Shown here: in pieces, positions 16,821 through 25,090 of the stretch
How the letters are laid out: each line of letters opens with the position of its first letter
How positions within the stretch are numbered: the stretch's first letter is position 1
From: Hymenobacter sp. J193
GTDB lineage: Bacteria > Bacteroidota > Bacteroidia > Cytophagales > Hymenobacteraceae
Length of the DNA: 64,000 nucleotides
Direction of reading: 5' to 3'
NCBI RefSeq assembly: GCF_024700075.1
Contig: NZ_JAJONE010000001.1
Coordinates: forward strand, 4,301,001-4,365,000
Notes under the pieces: model-generated
The model's input: the letters and a program-made list of their open reading frames with translations, nothing else
The model's database searches: none
What the model was told of the DNA's origin: nothing
Made by a program: the position numbers and the translations under genes

Positions 16821-19103
16821 ATGTTATTTGCCGCCGAACCCCTCGCCCCTACGATAGATTCTGCCCGTCGTGTCCTCAAGCAGTACTACGGCTACGATAC
16901 CTTCCGGCCCATGCAGGAGGATATCATCCAGCACATTATGGCGGGGCAGGATACGGTGGTGCTTATGCCCACCGGCGGTGGCAAATCGGTGTGCTTTCAG
17001 GTGCCGGCCGTGGTACAGGATGGGCTCTGTGTGGTGGTGTCACCCCTCATTGCCCTGATGAAAGACCAGGTGGAAGCCCTGAAAGCCAACGGTATTGCGG
17101 CGGCCTACATCAATAGCAGCGTGGGCCAGAGCGAGCAGCAGGCCATTACCGGCGACGCCCTCAACGGCTACCTCAAGCTCCTGTACGTGAGCCCCGAGAA
17201 GCTCTTGTCGGAAGGGTTTATGACTTTCATGAAGCGCCTGCGCGTCAGCATGTTCGCCATTGATGAGGCGCACTGCATTTCCAGCTGGGGCCACGACTTC
17301 CGGCCCGAGTACACCCAGCTGCGGGTTTTGCGGGAGCAGTTTCCGCAGGTGCCCATCATTGCCCTCACTGCTACCGCCGACCGCCTCACTCAGCGCGACA
17401 TCCAGGCGCAGCTGCGCTTGCACGAGCCGCGCGTATTTCTTTCCAGCTTCGATAGGCCCAACCTCAATCTGATTGTGCGGCCGGGCCAGGACCGGGTAGG
17501 AGGCATTCTGGAGTTTCTGGAGCGCCACCCCGGCGAGGCCGGCATCATCTACTGCCTCTCGCGCAAGCAGTGCGAAACCCTCACCCAGAAAATTCAGGCC
17601 AAGGGCGTGAAGGCCGGCTTCTACCACGCCGGCATGACGCCCAACCAGCGCGGCAGCGTGCAGGAAGCTTTTCTGAAGGACGACCTGCAGGTGATTGTGG
17701 CTACCATTGCCTTCGGCATGGGCATCGATAAGAGCAACGTGCGCTGGGTGATTCACTACAACCTGCCCAAGAACATTGAGGGCTACTACCAGGAAATCGG
17801 GCGGGCCGGGCGCGACGGCAGCCCCGCCACGGCCGTGCTGTTCTACTCCTTCGCCGATGTGATGAGTTTGCGGGATATGCTGTCCAAGGACGACCCCAAG
17901 CTTACCCAACTCAACCTTACCAAGCTGGAGCGCATGCAGCAGTTTGCCGAGGCCGCCAGCTGCCGCCGCAAAATCCTGCTCAACTACTTCGGCGAAACCC
18001 TGCCCCAGGACTGCGGCAACTGCGACATCTGCCGCAACCCGCCTACCACCTTCGATGGTACTGAGCTGGCCCAGAAGGCACTGTCGGCCGTGGTGCGGGG
18101 GCGGGAGCGGATGAGCCTGACCCTCCTGATTGACGTGCTGCGCGGCATGCGCAACCAGGCCGTGCTCAGCGGGGGCTACGACCAGATCAAAACCTACGGC
18201 GCCGGCCGCGACCTGCCTTACCTCGACTGGTACAGCTACATCCACCAGATGCTTAACGACGGGCTGCTCTACATTGCCTACGAGGAAGGCTACGCGCTGA
18301 AAATAACGGACCTGGGACGGGAAGTACTGCAGGCCCAGCGGCCCGTGTCGATGAAGAAATTCCAGCCCACCGAAAAAGCCGAGAAGCCTGCCAAAGGCCG
18401 CAAAGGGGCCGCTGCCAAAGCCGCCGCGCCGGCCGCCACCCGCGAAGCTCAGCTGTTTGAAGCCCTGCGCGCCCTGCGCAAGCGCATTGCCGACGAGCAG
18501 GGGGTGCCGCCCTACGTCATCTTCACCGACTCTACGCTGCAGGAAATGGCGGTGGAGCGCCCCGTCAACCGCACGGCTATGCTGGCTATTTCGGGCGTGG
18601 GCATGAAGAAGTTTGAAAACTACGGTGAAGCCTTTATTCGGGAAGTGCTGACTCATGGCGGCAACCCCGCCGCTCTGGCCGAACTGGACGACGAGGACGC
18701 CGATGCCTTTGAGCTTCAGGAACCCAAAGCTCCCCGTATCCGGCGCCCGAAGGAAGCACCCGCCGCTGCAACTGCTAGCGCTGCTACTACGGACGCGAAT
18801 AGCACGATGGAAACGACCTTCCAGCTGCACCGCATGGGCCTGAGTGTGGAGGCCATTGCCGAGCGGCGCGGCCTGGCCGTGGGCACTATCCAGACGCACC
18901 TGTCCACGCTCTACGGCCGGGGCTACGAGCTGCGCATCGAGGACTTCCTGAAGCCGCAGGAGCTGGCCGAAATCCAGACGGCCCAGGCCCAGCTTGGCAA
19001 CAGCCCCATGCTGCGCGACCTGTTCGACCACCTGCGCGAGAAGTACGACTACTTCCGCCTCCGCCTGGCCCTCATATACTTCAAGAAGCTGCGCGGGGAG
19101 TAA
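16821..19103 (+). CDS. recQ: ATP-dependent DNA helicase RecQ
   Basis: RecQ is a 3'-5' DNA helicase in recombination and fork repair. The protein has 760 residues starting at ATG 16821 (MLFAAEPLAPTIDSARRVL); an upstream frame would add an unrelated tail. Motifs are QEDII (Q motif region), Walker A LMPTGGGKSVCF, FAIDEAHCISSWGHDFRPEY (DEAH and the RecQ aromatic loop), VATIAFGMGIDKSNVRWVIH, and YYQEIGRAGRDG (motif VI). The zinc site has C-x-R-R followed by CGNCDIC. A winged-helix RQC domain follows, then an HRDC domain at about 530-610. A charged Lys/Ala linker precedes HRDC. A C-terminal helix-turn-helix (AIAERRGLAVGTIQTHLSTL) is typical of Bacteroidota RecQ. Single-gene unit. Confidence 0.95.
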   Translation: MLFAAEPLAPTIDSARRVLKQYYGYDTFRPMQEDIIQHIMAGQDTVVLMPTGGGKSVCFQVPAVVQDGLCVVVSPLIALMKDQVEALKANGIAAAYINSSVGQSEQQAITGDALNGYLKLLYVSPEKLLSEGFMTFMKRLRVSMFAIDEAHCISSWGHDFRPEYTQLRVLREQFPQVPIIALTATADRLTQRDIQAQLRLHEPRVFLSSFDRPNLNLIVRPGQDRVGGILEFLERHPGEAGIIYCLSRKQCETLTQKIQAKGVKAGFYHAGMTPNQRGSVQEAFLKDDLQVIVATIAFGMGIDKSNVRWVIHYNLPKNIEGYYQEIGRAGRDGSPATAVLFYSFADVMSLRDMLSKDDPKLTQLNLTKLERMQQFAEAASCRRKILLNYFGETLPQDCGNCDICRNPPTTFDGTELAQKALSAVVRGRERMSLTLLIDVLRGMRNQAVLSGGYDQIKTYGAGRDLPYLDWYSYIHQMLNDGLLYIAYEEGYALKITDLGREVLQAQRPVSMKKFQPTEKAEKPAKGRKGAAAKAAAPAATREAQLFEALRALRKRIADEQGVPPYVIFTDSTLQEMAVERPVNRTAMLAISGVGMKKFENYGEAFIREVLTHGGNPAALAELDDEDADAFELQEPKAPRIRRPKEAPAAATASAATTDANSTMETTFQLHRMGLSVEAIAERRGLAVGTIQTHLSTLYGRGYELRIEDFLKPQELAEIQTAQAQLGNSPMLRDLFDHLREKYDYFRLRLALIYFKKLRGE

Positions 19104-19346
19104 GGCGAGACGGGTGAAATAGTGAACTGGTGAGTTTCCGTTCAGGTGGGCAGGTCTGGCGGTAAGCTCATCCATCGAAGCTGGCGCGTCTAATCGCCGC
19201 AGAGTAGATGCCAGTCTCCCAACTGGCGGCCGCACCCGCCGCCGTTCAGCACCCACACCACTACCAAAAAAATAATTACTATATCACATCATAAGAATAT
19301 ACATGCTACGTTATGTAGCAGAATTCCCGCCTAGCTCTCTGAAAGT

Positions 19347-20060
19347 ATGTTGCCGTCGGTTTCCGTTGCGCGGGTTTTGCAGCTCCTGACCGGCGCGGGC
19401 GTAGCGGCTTTCACCCTGCTGATGGCGACCAAGGTGTGGCCGTACTTATCCTTCGAGCCGGGTATTCACTTCCTTACCACCAAGTCAGACGCCACGAACG
19501 AAAGCGGCTTATTTCGGGCGGGATTCTACGTGCACATCACCAGCAGCCTGTGGGTGCTGGCGGCGGGGCTGGCGCAGTTTTTCCCGCAGTGGTTTCGGGG
19601 AAGAGCAGCTTGGCACCGACGCCTGGGCAAGCTCTACGTGGTAACCATTCTGGCCTTGGCGGCGCCCTCGGGGCTGGTACTGGCGGCTTTTGCCAATGGC
19701 GGGCTGGTAGCCAAAGTAGGCTTCACGCTGCAGTGCGTAGTATGGTGGCTGAGCACCTGGCAGGCCTACCGCCTGGCCCGGCAGCGCCGCTGGGAAGCCC
19801 ACACGGAGTGGATGATTCGCTCCTTCGCCGTGACCCTGGCCGCTATGAGTTTGCGCCTCGAAAGCTATGGGCTCTTCTACCTGTTCGGCACCAAGCCCAT
19901 CGAAACCTACCTCACCGTCACCTGGCTTTCCTGGACGGGCAACTTGGTGCTGGCGGAAGTGCTGGTGCAGGCCGGGCTGGCGCGCCGGCTACTTCGGCAG
20001 GCGCGGTTTGTGGCTCCCACTGCCCGGCGGCCGGAGCCAACGGTGCCAGTGGCTTCGTAG
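19347..20060 (+). CDS. DUF2306 integral membrane protein
   Basis: The protein has 237 residues. About six hydrophobic segments alternate with short loops. The stretch SSLWVLAAGLAQFFPQWFRGRAAWHRRLGKLYV, with its His-Arg pair, and WEAHTEWMIRSFAVTLAAMSLRLE with another conserved His are the hallmarks of DUF2306, an uncharacterised membrane family possibly binding heme or another cofactor through these His residues (inference). The C-terminal 25 residues are basic and Pro-rich. The preceding 243 bp after recQ are AT-rich, with a small hairpin TGCTAC/GTAGCA at 19304-19320 upstream of the ATG and no other gene. The next gene starts about 90 bases on, so the two could share a transcript. Confidence 0.7.
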   Translation: MLPSVSVARVLQLLTGAGVAAFTLLMATKVWPYLSFEPGIHFLTTKSDATNESGLFRAGFYVHITSSLWVLAAGLAQFFPQWFRGRAAWHRRLGKLYVVTILALAAPSGLVLAAFANGGLVAKVGFTLQCVVWWLSTWQAYRLARQRRWEAHTEWMIRSFAVTLAAMSLRLESYGLFYLFGTKPIETYLTVTWLSWTGNLVLAEVLVQAGLARRLLRQARFVAPTARRPEPTVPVAS

Positions 20061-20152
20061 TCCGCCCTGGGTCAAAAAGCACTGTATGGGCTCCTAAGCA
20101 GTCGGATCAACAGCCGCGCATTAGCCTGATACTCATTTTTAAGAGCAAAACG

Positions 20153-20920
20153 ATGAAGCTGCTTCTGATGCTGGTGGCCCTGTTGGCTGCCGCGGCGGGC
20201 TCGCCGCCCCTCAAATCGTCCAAAACTGCCCCGGCCCACGCCCGCAAACCGGCCAGCTCCCAAAGCCTGTTTCGCCAGTTTAACCTGACGCCCCTATGGC
20301 ATCTGCACGCAAAAAGAGCGGAGGCGCAGGTCATGCTGGGCTGCATGGGCGCGCAGTACCGGCGCCTGGAACTGGTGTACCAAAAGGTGCGGCGCGACGG
20401 CAAGAATCCTGCTCTCTACCACGTGGAAGGCAAAAGCCGGGAGCGGGAGCGGATTATGCCCTTCCGCGGCACCATCACCCTTACCACCATCCGTAAAGTC
20501 AGCTCGGACGTCAGGGTCCCTGGCTTTAAGGCGCTGGGGCATTATGAGGTTGCGGGCCGGTTCCGGCTCACGGAAAGCCCGGCGGAGGCAGGTGCGGGTG
20601 TGTTCACCGGCACGCTGAGCATGGCTTTTTCGCACACGGCCGGGGGCCTGGCTTATATGCCCGCGCAGGAAGAAGAGTTTGGCTTCCGTTCCCGTGGTGA
20701 GGGCGCTACCTTCACCAGCCAGTGGACCAGTGCCGCGCACCCAAAGCCAATTAAGATTGTGTGGGCCAGCAACTTTATGGATATTGCCTACACCGTGATG
20801 GACCAGTTCTACATCGGCGACCGGGGCATGCACATCAATCCTAAATACGCCCGTGCCGGCTGGAACCGCTACTGGGAAAACGACGAGTGGTGGGCCGAGG
20901 CCAAAGAACCCGTTTTGTAG
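20153..20920 (+). CDS. Exported protein of unknown function, paralogue A
   Basis: The protein has 255 residues. Signal MKLLLMLVALLAAAAGSPPL is followed by a basic linker. The mature part has alternating beta-like segments with MPFRGTITLTTI in the middle and, near the end, INPKYARAGWNRYWENDEWW. The gene just downstream encodes a lipoprotein with the same two landmarks (MPFEGEITLT and NPKYAKLGWNTYWQNDEWW), so the two are tandem paralogues. No known family could be named. The predicted place is the periplasm. The stop at 20920 and next start at 20949 are only 28 bases apart, suggesting an operon. Cysteines are few and no catalytic motif stands out, which favours a binding or structural role (inference). 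Confidence 0.65.
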   Translation: MKLLLMLVALLAAAAGSPPLKSSKTAPAHARKPASSQSLFRQFNLTPLWHLHAKRAEAQVMLGCMGAQYRRLELVYQKVRRDGKNPALYHVEGKSRERERIMPFRGTITLTTIRKVSSDVRVPGFKALGHYEVAGRFRLTESPAEAGAGVFTGTLSMAFSHTAGGLAYMPAQEEEFGFRSRGEGATFTSQWTSAAHPKPIKIVWASNFMDIAYTVMDQFYIGDRGMHINPKYARAGWNRYWENDEWWAEAKEPVL

Positions 20921-20948
20921 TTTAGCTTACTTTTTACCGCTTCGTCTT

Positions 20949-21854
20949 ATGCAAAAGCTTATCCTGACCTCGGCCCTGCTAGGCTTGCTGGCCTGCCAGC
21001 AGCAATCCGCTACCAAGCCCGCTACTGCCGCCACGCATTCTCCTCTAAGCACGCCTCCGGTAGCCGTGCCCGCATCAGCTTCCATCGATTCTGACGCTCC
21101 CGCTGACCCCGCCGTGCTGGCCCAGGATGCCCAGCAGTTTCTTGCCCGGTACGATCTGAGCAAGTTTATCCAGATGAATGGCTCTGGCAGCTATGAGTTG
21201 ATGAACGGGTTTTTTGGTCCCGATAATTACCGCATCCAGTTTGCCATGCTGGAAGTGAAGCCCGACTCGGCCCGGCCCGGCCACTTCTGGGTGAAAGGCA
21301 AAAACCGCTTTAAAAAGAGTATCATGCCTTTCGAGGGTGAAATTACTCTCACCGGGCTTCACAATCAGCCATCTTATCTGCCCGCCAACGACGAGAAGCT
21401 TAGCGCTGAGATAAAGGCGTCAATTGCGGCCTGGAACAAAAGGGACATGTACTGCGCCACGGGCACTTTTCTCTTGCGCGAAACCTCGCAGGGGCCGGGA
21501 GCAGGCACTTTCCAGGGAAAAATGCTGATTGATTTTGAAGTAGATGAAGAAGGCGAACTGAACCTGATTTCCCGTAATAAAGACTACGGCGCCCAAAGTG
21601 GCGGAATACTTCTGCAGGGCTTCTGGAGCAGCCGGGATGGCAGTCGGCGCAAGGCCCTCACGCTGGTAGACGATATTTTTGGATTCAACCAGCACATTCT
21701 ATCCAATTTCACCATCGGGGAGCGGGACCCGGACTTCAACCCGAAATACGCGAAGCTGGGCTGGAATACGTACTGGCAGAACGACGAATGGTGGGCTGAG
21801 CCGGGTACCGGTACCAGCTTCAGCGGCCGCCGAGAAAGAGCCGGCAGCAGTTGA
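20949..21854 (+). CDS. Lipoprotein of unknown function, paralogue B
   Basis: The protein has 301 residues. MQKLILTSALLGLLACQ is a lipoprotein signal with Cys16. A Thr/Ala/Pro-rich linker of about 45 residues follows, as is common for lipoproteins reaching across the periplasm. The folded part shares with paralogue A a central MPFEGEITLTG and the C-terminal NPKYAKLGWNTYWQNDEWW. Another aligned point is the TFLLRETSQGPGAGTFQGKM segment, which matches GRFRLTESPAEAGAGVFTGTL in paralogue A. A Ser/Gly/Arg-rich tail after EWWAEPG is extra. Function unknown. It probably shares a transcript with paralogue A. Confidence 0.65.
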   Translation: MQKLILTSALLGLLACQQQSATKPATAATHSPLSTPPVAVPASASIDSDAPADPAVLAQDAQQFLARYDLSKFIQMNGSGSYELMNGFFGPDNYRIQFAMLEVKPDSARPGHFWVKGKNRFKKSIMPFEGEITLTGLHNQPSYLPANDEKLSAEIKASIAAWNKRDMYCATGTFLLRETSQGPGAGTFQGKMLIDFEVDEEGELNLISRNKDYGAQSGGILLQGFWSSRDGSRRKALTLVDDIFGFNQHILSNFTIGERDPDFNPKYAKLGWNTYWQNDEWWAEPGTGTSFSGRRERAGSS

Positions 21855-22002
21855 GGTAGCCAGCACCGATAGTTTATAAGGTGCCATAAAATTTTTAGCA
21901 AAAATTTCAGCTAATTGAATTAGTATTCGCGTAGTGGGGTTCGTATCTTCGTGAGCCGGTACTTGCTTGCTGTTGCGGCGTCTTCCCGGCCCTCCCTGCC
22001 CA

Positions 22003-22817
22003 ATGATCAACACGAATCTTAAATTCTGGCGGCGCGAACTGAGCCTGACGCAGGCGCAGATAGCCGAAAAACTTGGCATCAAACGCTCGTTGGTAGGCGC
22101 CTACGAAGAAGGCCGCGCCGAGCCCAAGCTCACCACCCTGGTGAACATGGCCCGGCTGTTCGGTATTTCCCTCGATCAGCTGGTAACTACTGACTTCAGC
22201 AAAAGAAAAACGCCAAAACGGCCCAGCAGCTGCAGCAGGCCCAGGCTACTACGCTGGCCGAAACGGCTGTCTCCAACCGGCCCGGCGGTAACCTGCGCAT
22301 TCTGGCCCTCACGGTAGATAAGGAGCAGAACGAGAACATTGAGCTGGTGCCCCAGAAGGCTGCGGCCGGCTACCTCAATGGCTACGCCGACCCCGAATAC
22401 CTTGAAGAGCTGCCCAAGTTCCGCCTGCCCATGCTGGGCAACACCGGCACTTACCGCGCCTTCGAAATTGCCGGCGACTCGATGCTACCAATAGCCAGCG
22501 GCACCGTTATCGTGGGCCGCTACGTGGACGACTGGCTGAGTTTGAAGGATGGCACGCCCTGCATCGTGGTGAGCTCCAAGGAAGGCATCGTGTTCAAGCG
22601 CGTGTTCAACCGCCTCAAGGATGGCGCCATGCTGTCCCTGCACTCCGACAACCCCCTGTACTCGCCCTACGAAATTGACGTGGAGGACGTGGTGGAAATC
22701 TGGGAAGCCAAAGCCTACATCAGCAGCACCTTCCCCATTGCCGACCTTTCACTGACCCGCCTGGCCAGCATCGTGCTCGACCTGCAGCAGCAGGTAAGCA
22801 CCATGAAGAAAGCCTAA
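22003..22817 (+). pseudogene. Xre-family regulator with S24 peptidase (LexA/CI-like) domain, frameshifted
   Basis: The first frame from ATG 22003 encodes a helix-turn-helix (LTQAQIAEKLGIKRSLVGAYE) up to DFSK. The rest lies in the -1 frame: a Gln/Ala linker, then an S24 domain with EIAGDSMLPIASG (catalytic Ser in GDSM) and VFKRVFN (the likely catalytic Lys), ending in a short coiled coil (LDLQQQVSTMKKA). The break is at the A5 tract 22206-22210. One extra A would restore a normal protein of about 271 residues. The gene is probably a one-base deletion or a base-calling error. A programmed slip is unlikely because no X-XXY-YYZ site is present. Intact relatives repress their targets until self-cleavage or ligand binding. 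Confidence 0.75.
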
Positions 22818-22842
22818 GGTAACCGGACGTAAAGTTGACATT

Positions 22843-22996
22843 GCGCGGCGCAGCCAATGCAATCCGGCATGAGCAACGCGCAAAGTCCTGAAATGTGAAA
22901 AGCCCTTACCCGCGCACAGCGAGTAAGGGCTTTCTGGTTTTATAATATGTCTGGTTTTGTTCGGGACGGACTGCTTCGCTGCACTCGTAATGACGG
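22843..22996. terminator. Terminator nested in a degenerate dispersed palindrome
   Basis: The hairpin AAAGCCCTTAC / GTAAGGGCTTT at 22899-22933 ends the Xre/S24 gene. Around it, about 22843-22870 (ACATTGCGCGG...GCAATCCGG) and about 22967-22994 (CGGACTGCTTCG...TAATGAC) are diverged arms of the dispersed GTCATTGCGAG family. This is the same nesting seen at 59965-60122. Confidence 0.6.
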
Positions 22997-23071
22997 GGCT
23001 GGTTGCTACGGCGCTAACCTCCCGCCGCCTGCCCGCGTAAGGCTATGCATCACTCTCAACTCCTGACTTCG

Positions 23072-23791
23072 ATGCTTAAGCTTATTCCCGCCACCGACCG
23101 CCACCACGCCGCGCCCGTACACTGGCTCAGCAGCCATTTTCTCTTCAGCTTCGCCGATTACTACGACCCCAAGAACATCCACTTCGGGCCCCTGCGCGTG
23201 TTCAACGACGACGTGGTTCAGGGCAAATCGGGCTTTCCGCAACACCCGCACTCCGAAATGGAGATTGTGACCCTGGTGCTGGAAGGCGAGCTGTGCCACG
23301 CCGACACGATGGGCAACAAGTCCACGATCAAGAAGGGCGAAGTGCAGCGCATGACGGCCGGCACCGGCCTCGCCCACTCCGAGCAGAACGACAAGGACGA
23401 CGCGGCCCATATCTACCAGCTGTGGTTTCTGCCCAACCAGAAAGGTCTGGCGCCCAGCTACGAGCAGAAGGATATCGACTTTTTGGATTCCAAAAATGAG
23501 CTGGTGCCCTTAGTTTCGGGTCAGAAAGTGCTGGAAGACGTGGTGTACATGAACTCCAATTCCACGGTGTACTGGTGCAATCTGGCCGCCGATAAAACAG
23601 TCACGTTTAAGACGTTTCCTATTCGCAATACTTTCCTGTACGTGAAGGAAGGCAGCCTCTACATCAACGGGGTAGACGTGGGGCCGAACGACCAAATCCG
23701 CTCCACCGACGAAAACGTACTGGAAATACGCGCCTCCAAAGACGCTCAGTTTATCCTGATCGACTTGCCGGCCAGCGAAGCCAACTATTAG
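23072..23791 (+). CDS. Pirin family protein
   Basis: The protein has 239 residues from the ATG giving MLKLIPATDRHH, the usual pirin start; an ATG 27 bases upstream would add nine residues. It is a bicupin. The N-terminal cupin holds the metal ligands in FPQHPHSEMEIVT and in the TGLAHSEQN segment (His and Glu). HIYQLWFLPNQKG and the start of the second cupin follow. Bacterial pirins are iron proteins; some are quercetinases or regulators of metabolic enzymes. The role here is unknown. It is a single gene with terminators on both sides and no regulator adjacent except the broken Xre/S24 gene upstream. Confidence 0.9.
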   Translation: MLKLIPATDRHHAAPVHWLSSHFLFSFADYYDPKNIHFGPLRVFNDDVVQGKSGFPQHPHSEMEIVTLVLEGELCHADTMGNKSTIKKGEVQRMTAGTGLAHSEQNDKDDAAHIYQLWFLPNQKGLAPSYEQKDIDFLDSKNELVPLVSGQKVLEDVVYMNSNSTVYWCNLAADKTVTFKTFPIRNTFLYVKEGSLYINGVDVGPNDQIRSTDENVLEIRASKDAQFILIDLPASEANY

Positions 23792-23812
23792 GCGTCGCAA
23801 GCTCAACCTTTC

Positions 23813-23850
23813 GGCGGGCTGATAGTTACTCTTATAACTGTCAGCCCGCC
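23813..23850 (+). terminator. Terminator after pirin
   Basis: A 16-bp stem GGCGGGCTGATAGTTA with its complement (one wobble pair) is followed by CCTTTTATCTT. The same T-rich end contains TATCTTGT, a near-match -7 box for the next gene. Confidence 0.75.
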
Positions 23851-23866
23851 GTTCCTTTTATCTTGT

Positions 23867-24586
23867 ATGCTTACTGCCTTTCCAACTCAGCTGGTGCCCG
23901 AAGATGAGGCGGCCCGTTTGCGCACGTTGCACCTCTATCAGATTATCAACACCCAGCCGGAGCCGATTTTCGATGCCTACGTCGCCTGGGCGGCCCAGCT
24001 GTTCAACACGCCTATTTCGCTGATTTCCTTTGTCGATGACGATTACGTGTCGTTCAAGGCCGTGGCCGGGGCCGAGGGCGTGCCCGGCTTGCCCCGGCAG
24101 GAGAGCATGTGCTCGGCGGCCATCCTGCCCGATGTGCCCGTCGTCGTATCCGACTATAAAGCCGAAAGCTGTCAGCTGATCAAGCCCGATGTGGCCCAGG
24201 CTATGGGGCTGAGCTTCTATGCCGGCTCGGCCCTGCGGATGCCCAACGGGGCCCGCATTGGCATGATGGCCGTAATTGGCCGCGAGTTCCGTACCGTTTC
24301 GGCCGACGAGGAAAGCGTGCTGGTGCGCCTGGCCGACTTAGTTAGCCGCACCGTGGAGCTGCGCTTTCAGTACCTGCAGGCCCAGCTGCCCGCCGAGTGG
24401 GAAGACGCCCAGCAGGAACTCACCGAAACCCTTGACGACAACGCTACCCTCACGCGCTACCTCAGCTCCCGCAACCACGGTATCAACCTCGATGACGACG
24501 AAGTGCTGGACCTGGTAGTACGCCGCCTGAATGGTGTAGAAAAAGTACTAACCCGCCGCCTGCGCGACGTGCCACAAGCGGCGTAA
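23867..24586 (+). CDS. GAF-domain protein
   Basis: The protein has 239 residues with no signal peptide. Residues about 20-165 form a GAF domain: LRTLHLYQIINTQPEPIFD, NTPISLISFVDDDYVSFKA, RQESMCSAAIL with Cys, VVVSDY, FYAGSALRMPNGARIGMMAVI, then SVLVRLADLVSRTVELR. This resembles the stand-alone GAF modules that precede histidine kinases and cyclases, but no catalytic domain follows. The C-terminal 70 residues are acidic and helical. Such proteins may bind a small ligand or sense redox (inference). It is a single gene between two terminators. The ATG at 23867 is the first in frame. Confidence 0.8.
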   Translation: MLTAFPTQLVPEDEAARLRTLHLYQIINTQPEPIFDAYVAWAAQLFNTPISLISFVDDDYVSFKAVAGAEGVPGLPRQESMCSAAILPDVPVVVSDYKAESCQLIKPDVAQAMGLSFYAGSALRMPNGARIGMMAVIGREFRTVSADEESVLVRLADLVSRTVELRFQYLQAQLPAEWEDAQQELTETLDDNATLTRYLSSRNHGINLDDDEVLDLVVRRLNGVEKVLTRRLRDVPQAA

Positions 24587-24601
24587 TGTTCCCGATTTAG
24601 A

Positions 24602-24636
24602 ACAGAAAAGCCGGCCCATTGGGCCGGCTTTTCTGT
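24602..24636. terminator. Bidirectional terminator
   Basis: A 16-bp perfect stem ACAGAAAAGCCGGCCC / GGGCCGGCTTTTCTGT with a 3-base loop lies between the converging GAF gene and the 24638-25072 gene. Its edge touches the stop codon of the latter. Confidence 0.88.
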
Positions 24637-24637
24637 G

Positions 24638-25072
24638 TTATGGAATGAGGGTTTTCCAGATTGCTAAGGGAGTATCAGGAGTTATTTCATTTGCGTAAGC
24701 CGGTGAATCCGGGAATATTGCTTCGTGTAAAACTGTTGCTAGGTTGGTTGACTGAAGCGTGCGTCGAAAGGGTAGATTATGCTCATAAGTAGCAGCTACC
24801 ATACTAAAGCTTAGATAACCAGCCATGCCATCGTACCAGCAGTAAAAGCACATAGGGTAGTATGCTTCGGATTGTTGCACTAGTTGCTTACGCTTCATGT
24901 CAACAACCGCCAGCACCCATTCCTCCAGATCAGCTACCGCAAGGCGCTGAATTTCGGCTGGGGGTAGGAACAAGTAAAACAGGTTACCATCCCCTTCCTG
25001 TATTACCTCGGCCGAAGTATGTAAAATACAGTCAGCGGCTACTTGAAGCTGAGACTCTAACAGTGGATGCAT
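24638..25072 (-). CDS. Hypothetical protein, 144 residues
   Basis: Not recognised. It is a soluble protein with no signal peptide or membrane segment. Aromatic-rich parts (GNLFYLFLPP, YYPMCFYCWYDGMAGYLSFSM) and an acidic first half suggest a compact alpha/beta fold. Base composition is clearly more AT-rich than the neighbours, which may mean recent acquisition. The start is 18 bases after the stop of the upstream M2 peptidase gene on the same strand, so the two probably form an operon. Cysteines occur as CFYC, possibly redox-active, but this is speculative. Confidence 0.55.
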   Translation of the reverse strand: MHPLLESQLQVAADCILHTSAEVIQEGDGNLFYLFLPPAEIQRLAVADLEEWVLAVVDMKRKQLVQQSEAYYPMCFYCWYDGMAGYLSFSMVAATYEHNLPFRRTLQSTNLATVLHEAIFPDSPAYANEITPDTPLAIWKTLIP

Positions 25073-25090
25073 TACGCTGGCTGACTTGCA

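Noticed and set aside
17040-19256. Long minus-strand open frame opposite recQ
   Set aside because: Low-complexity Gly/Ala/His/Val translation and no domain; recQ on the other strand is unambiguous.
22206-22210. Programmed -1 frameshift in the Xre/S24 gene
   Set aside because: The site reads AGA AAA ACG with only A5 and lacks an X-XXY-YYZ heptamer or a convincing downstream stimulator; a one-base deletion is simpler.
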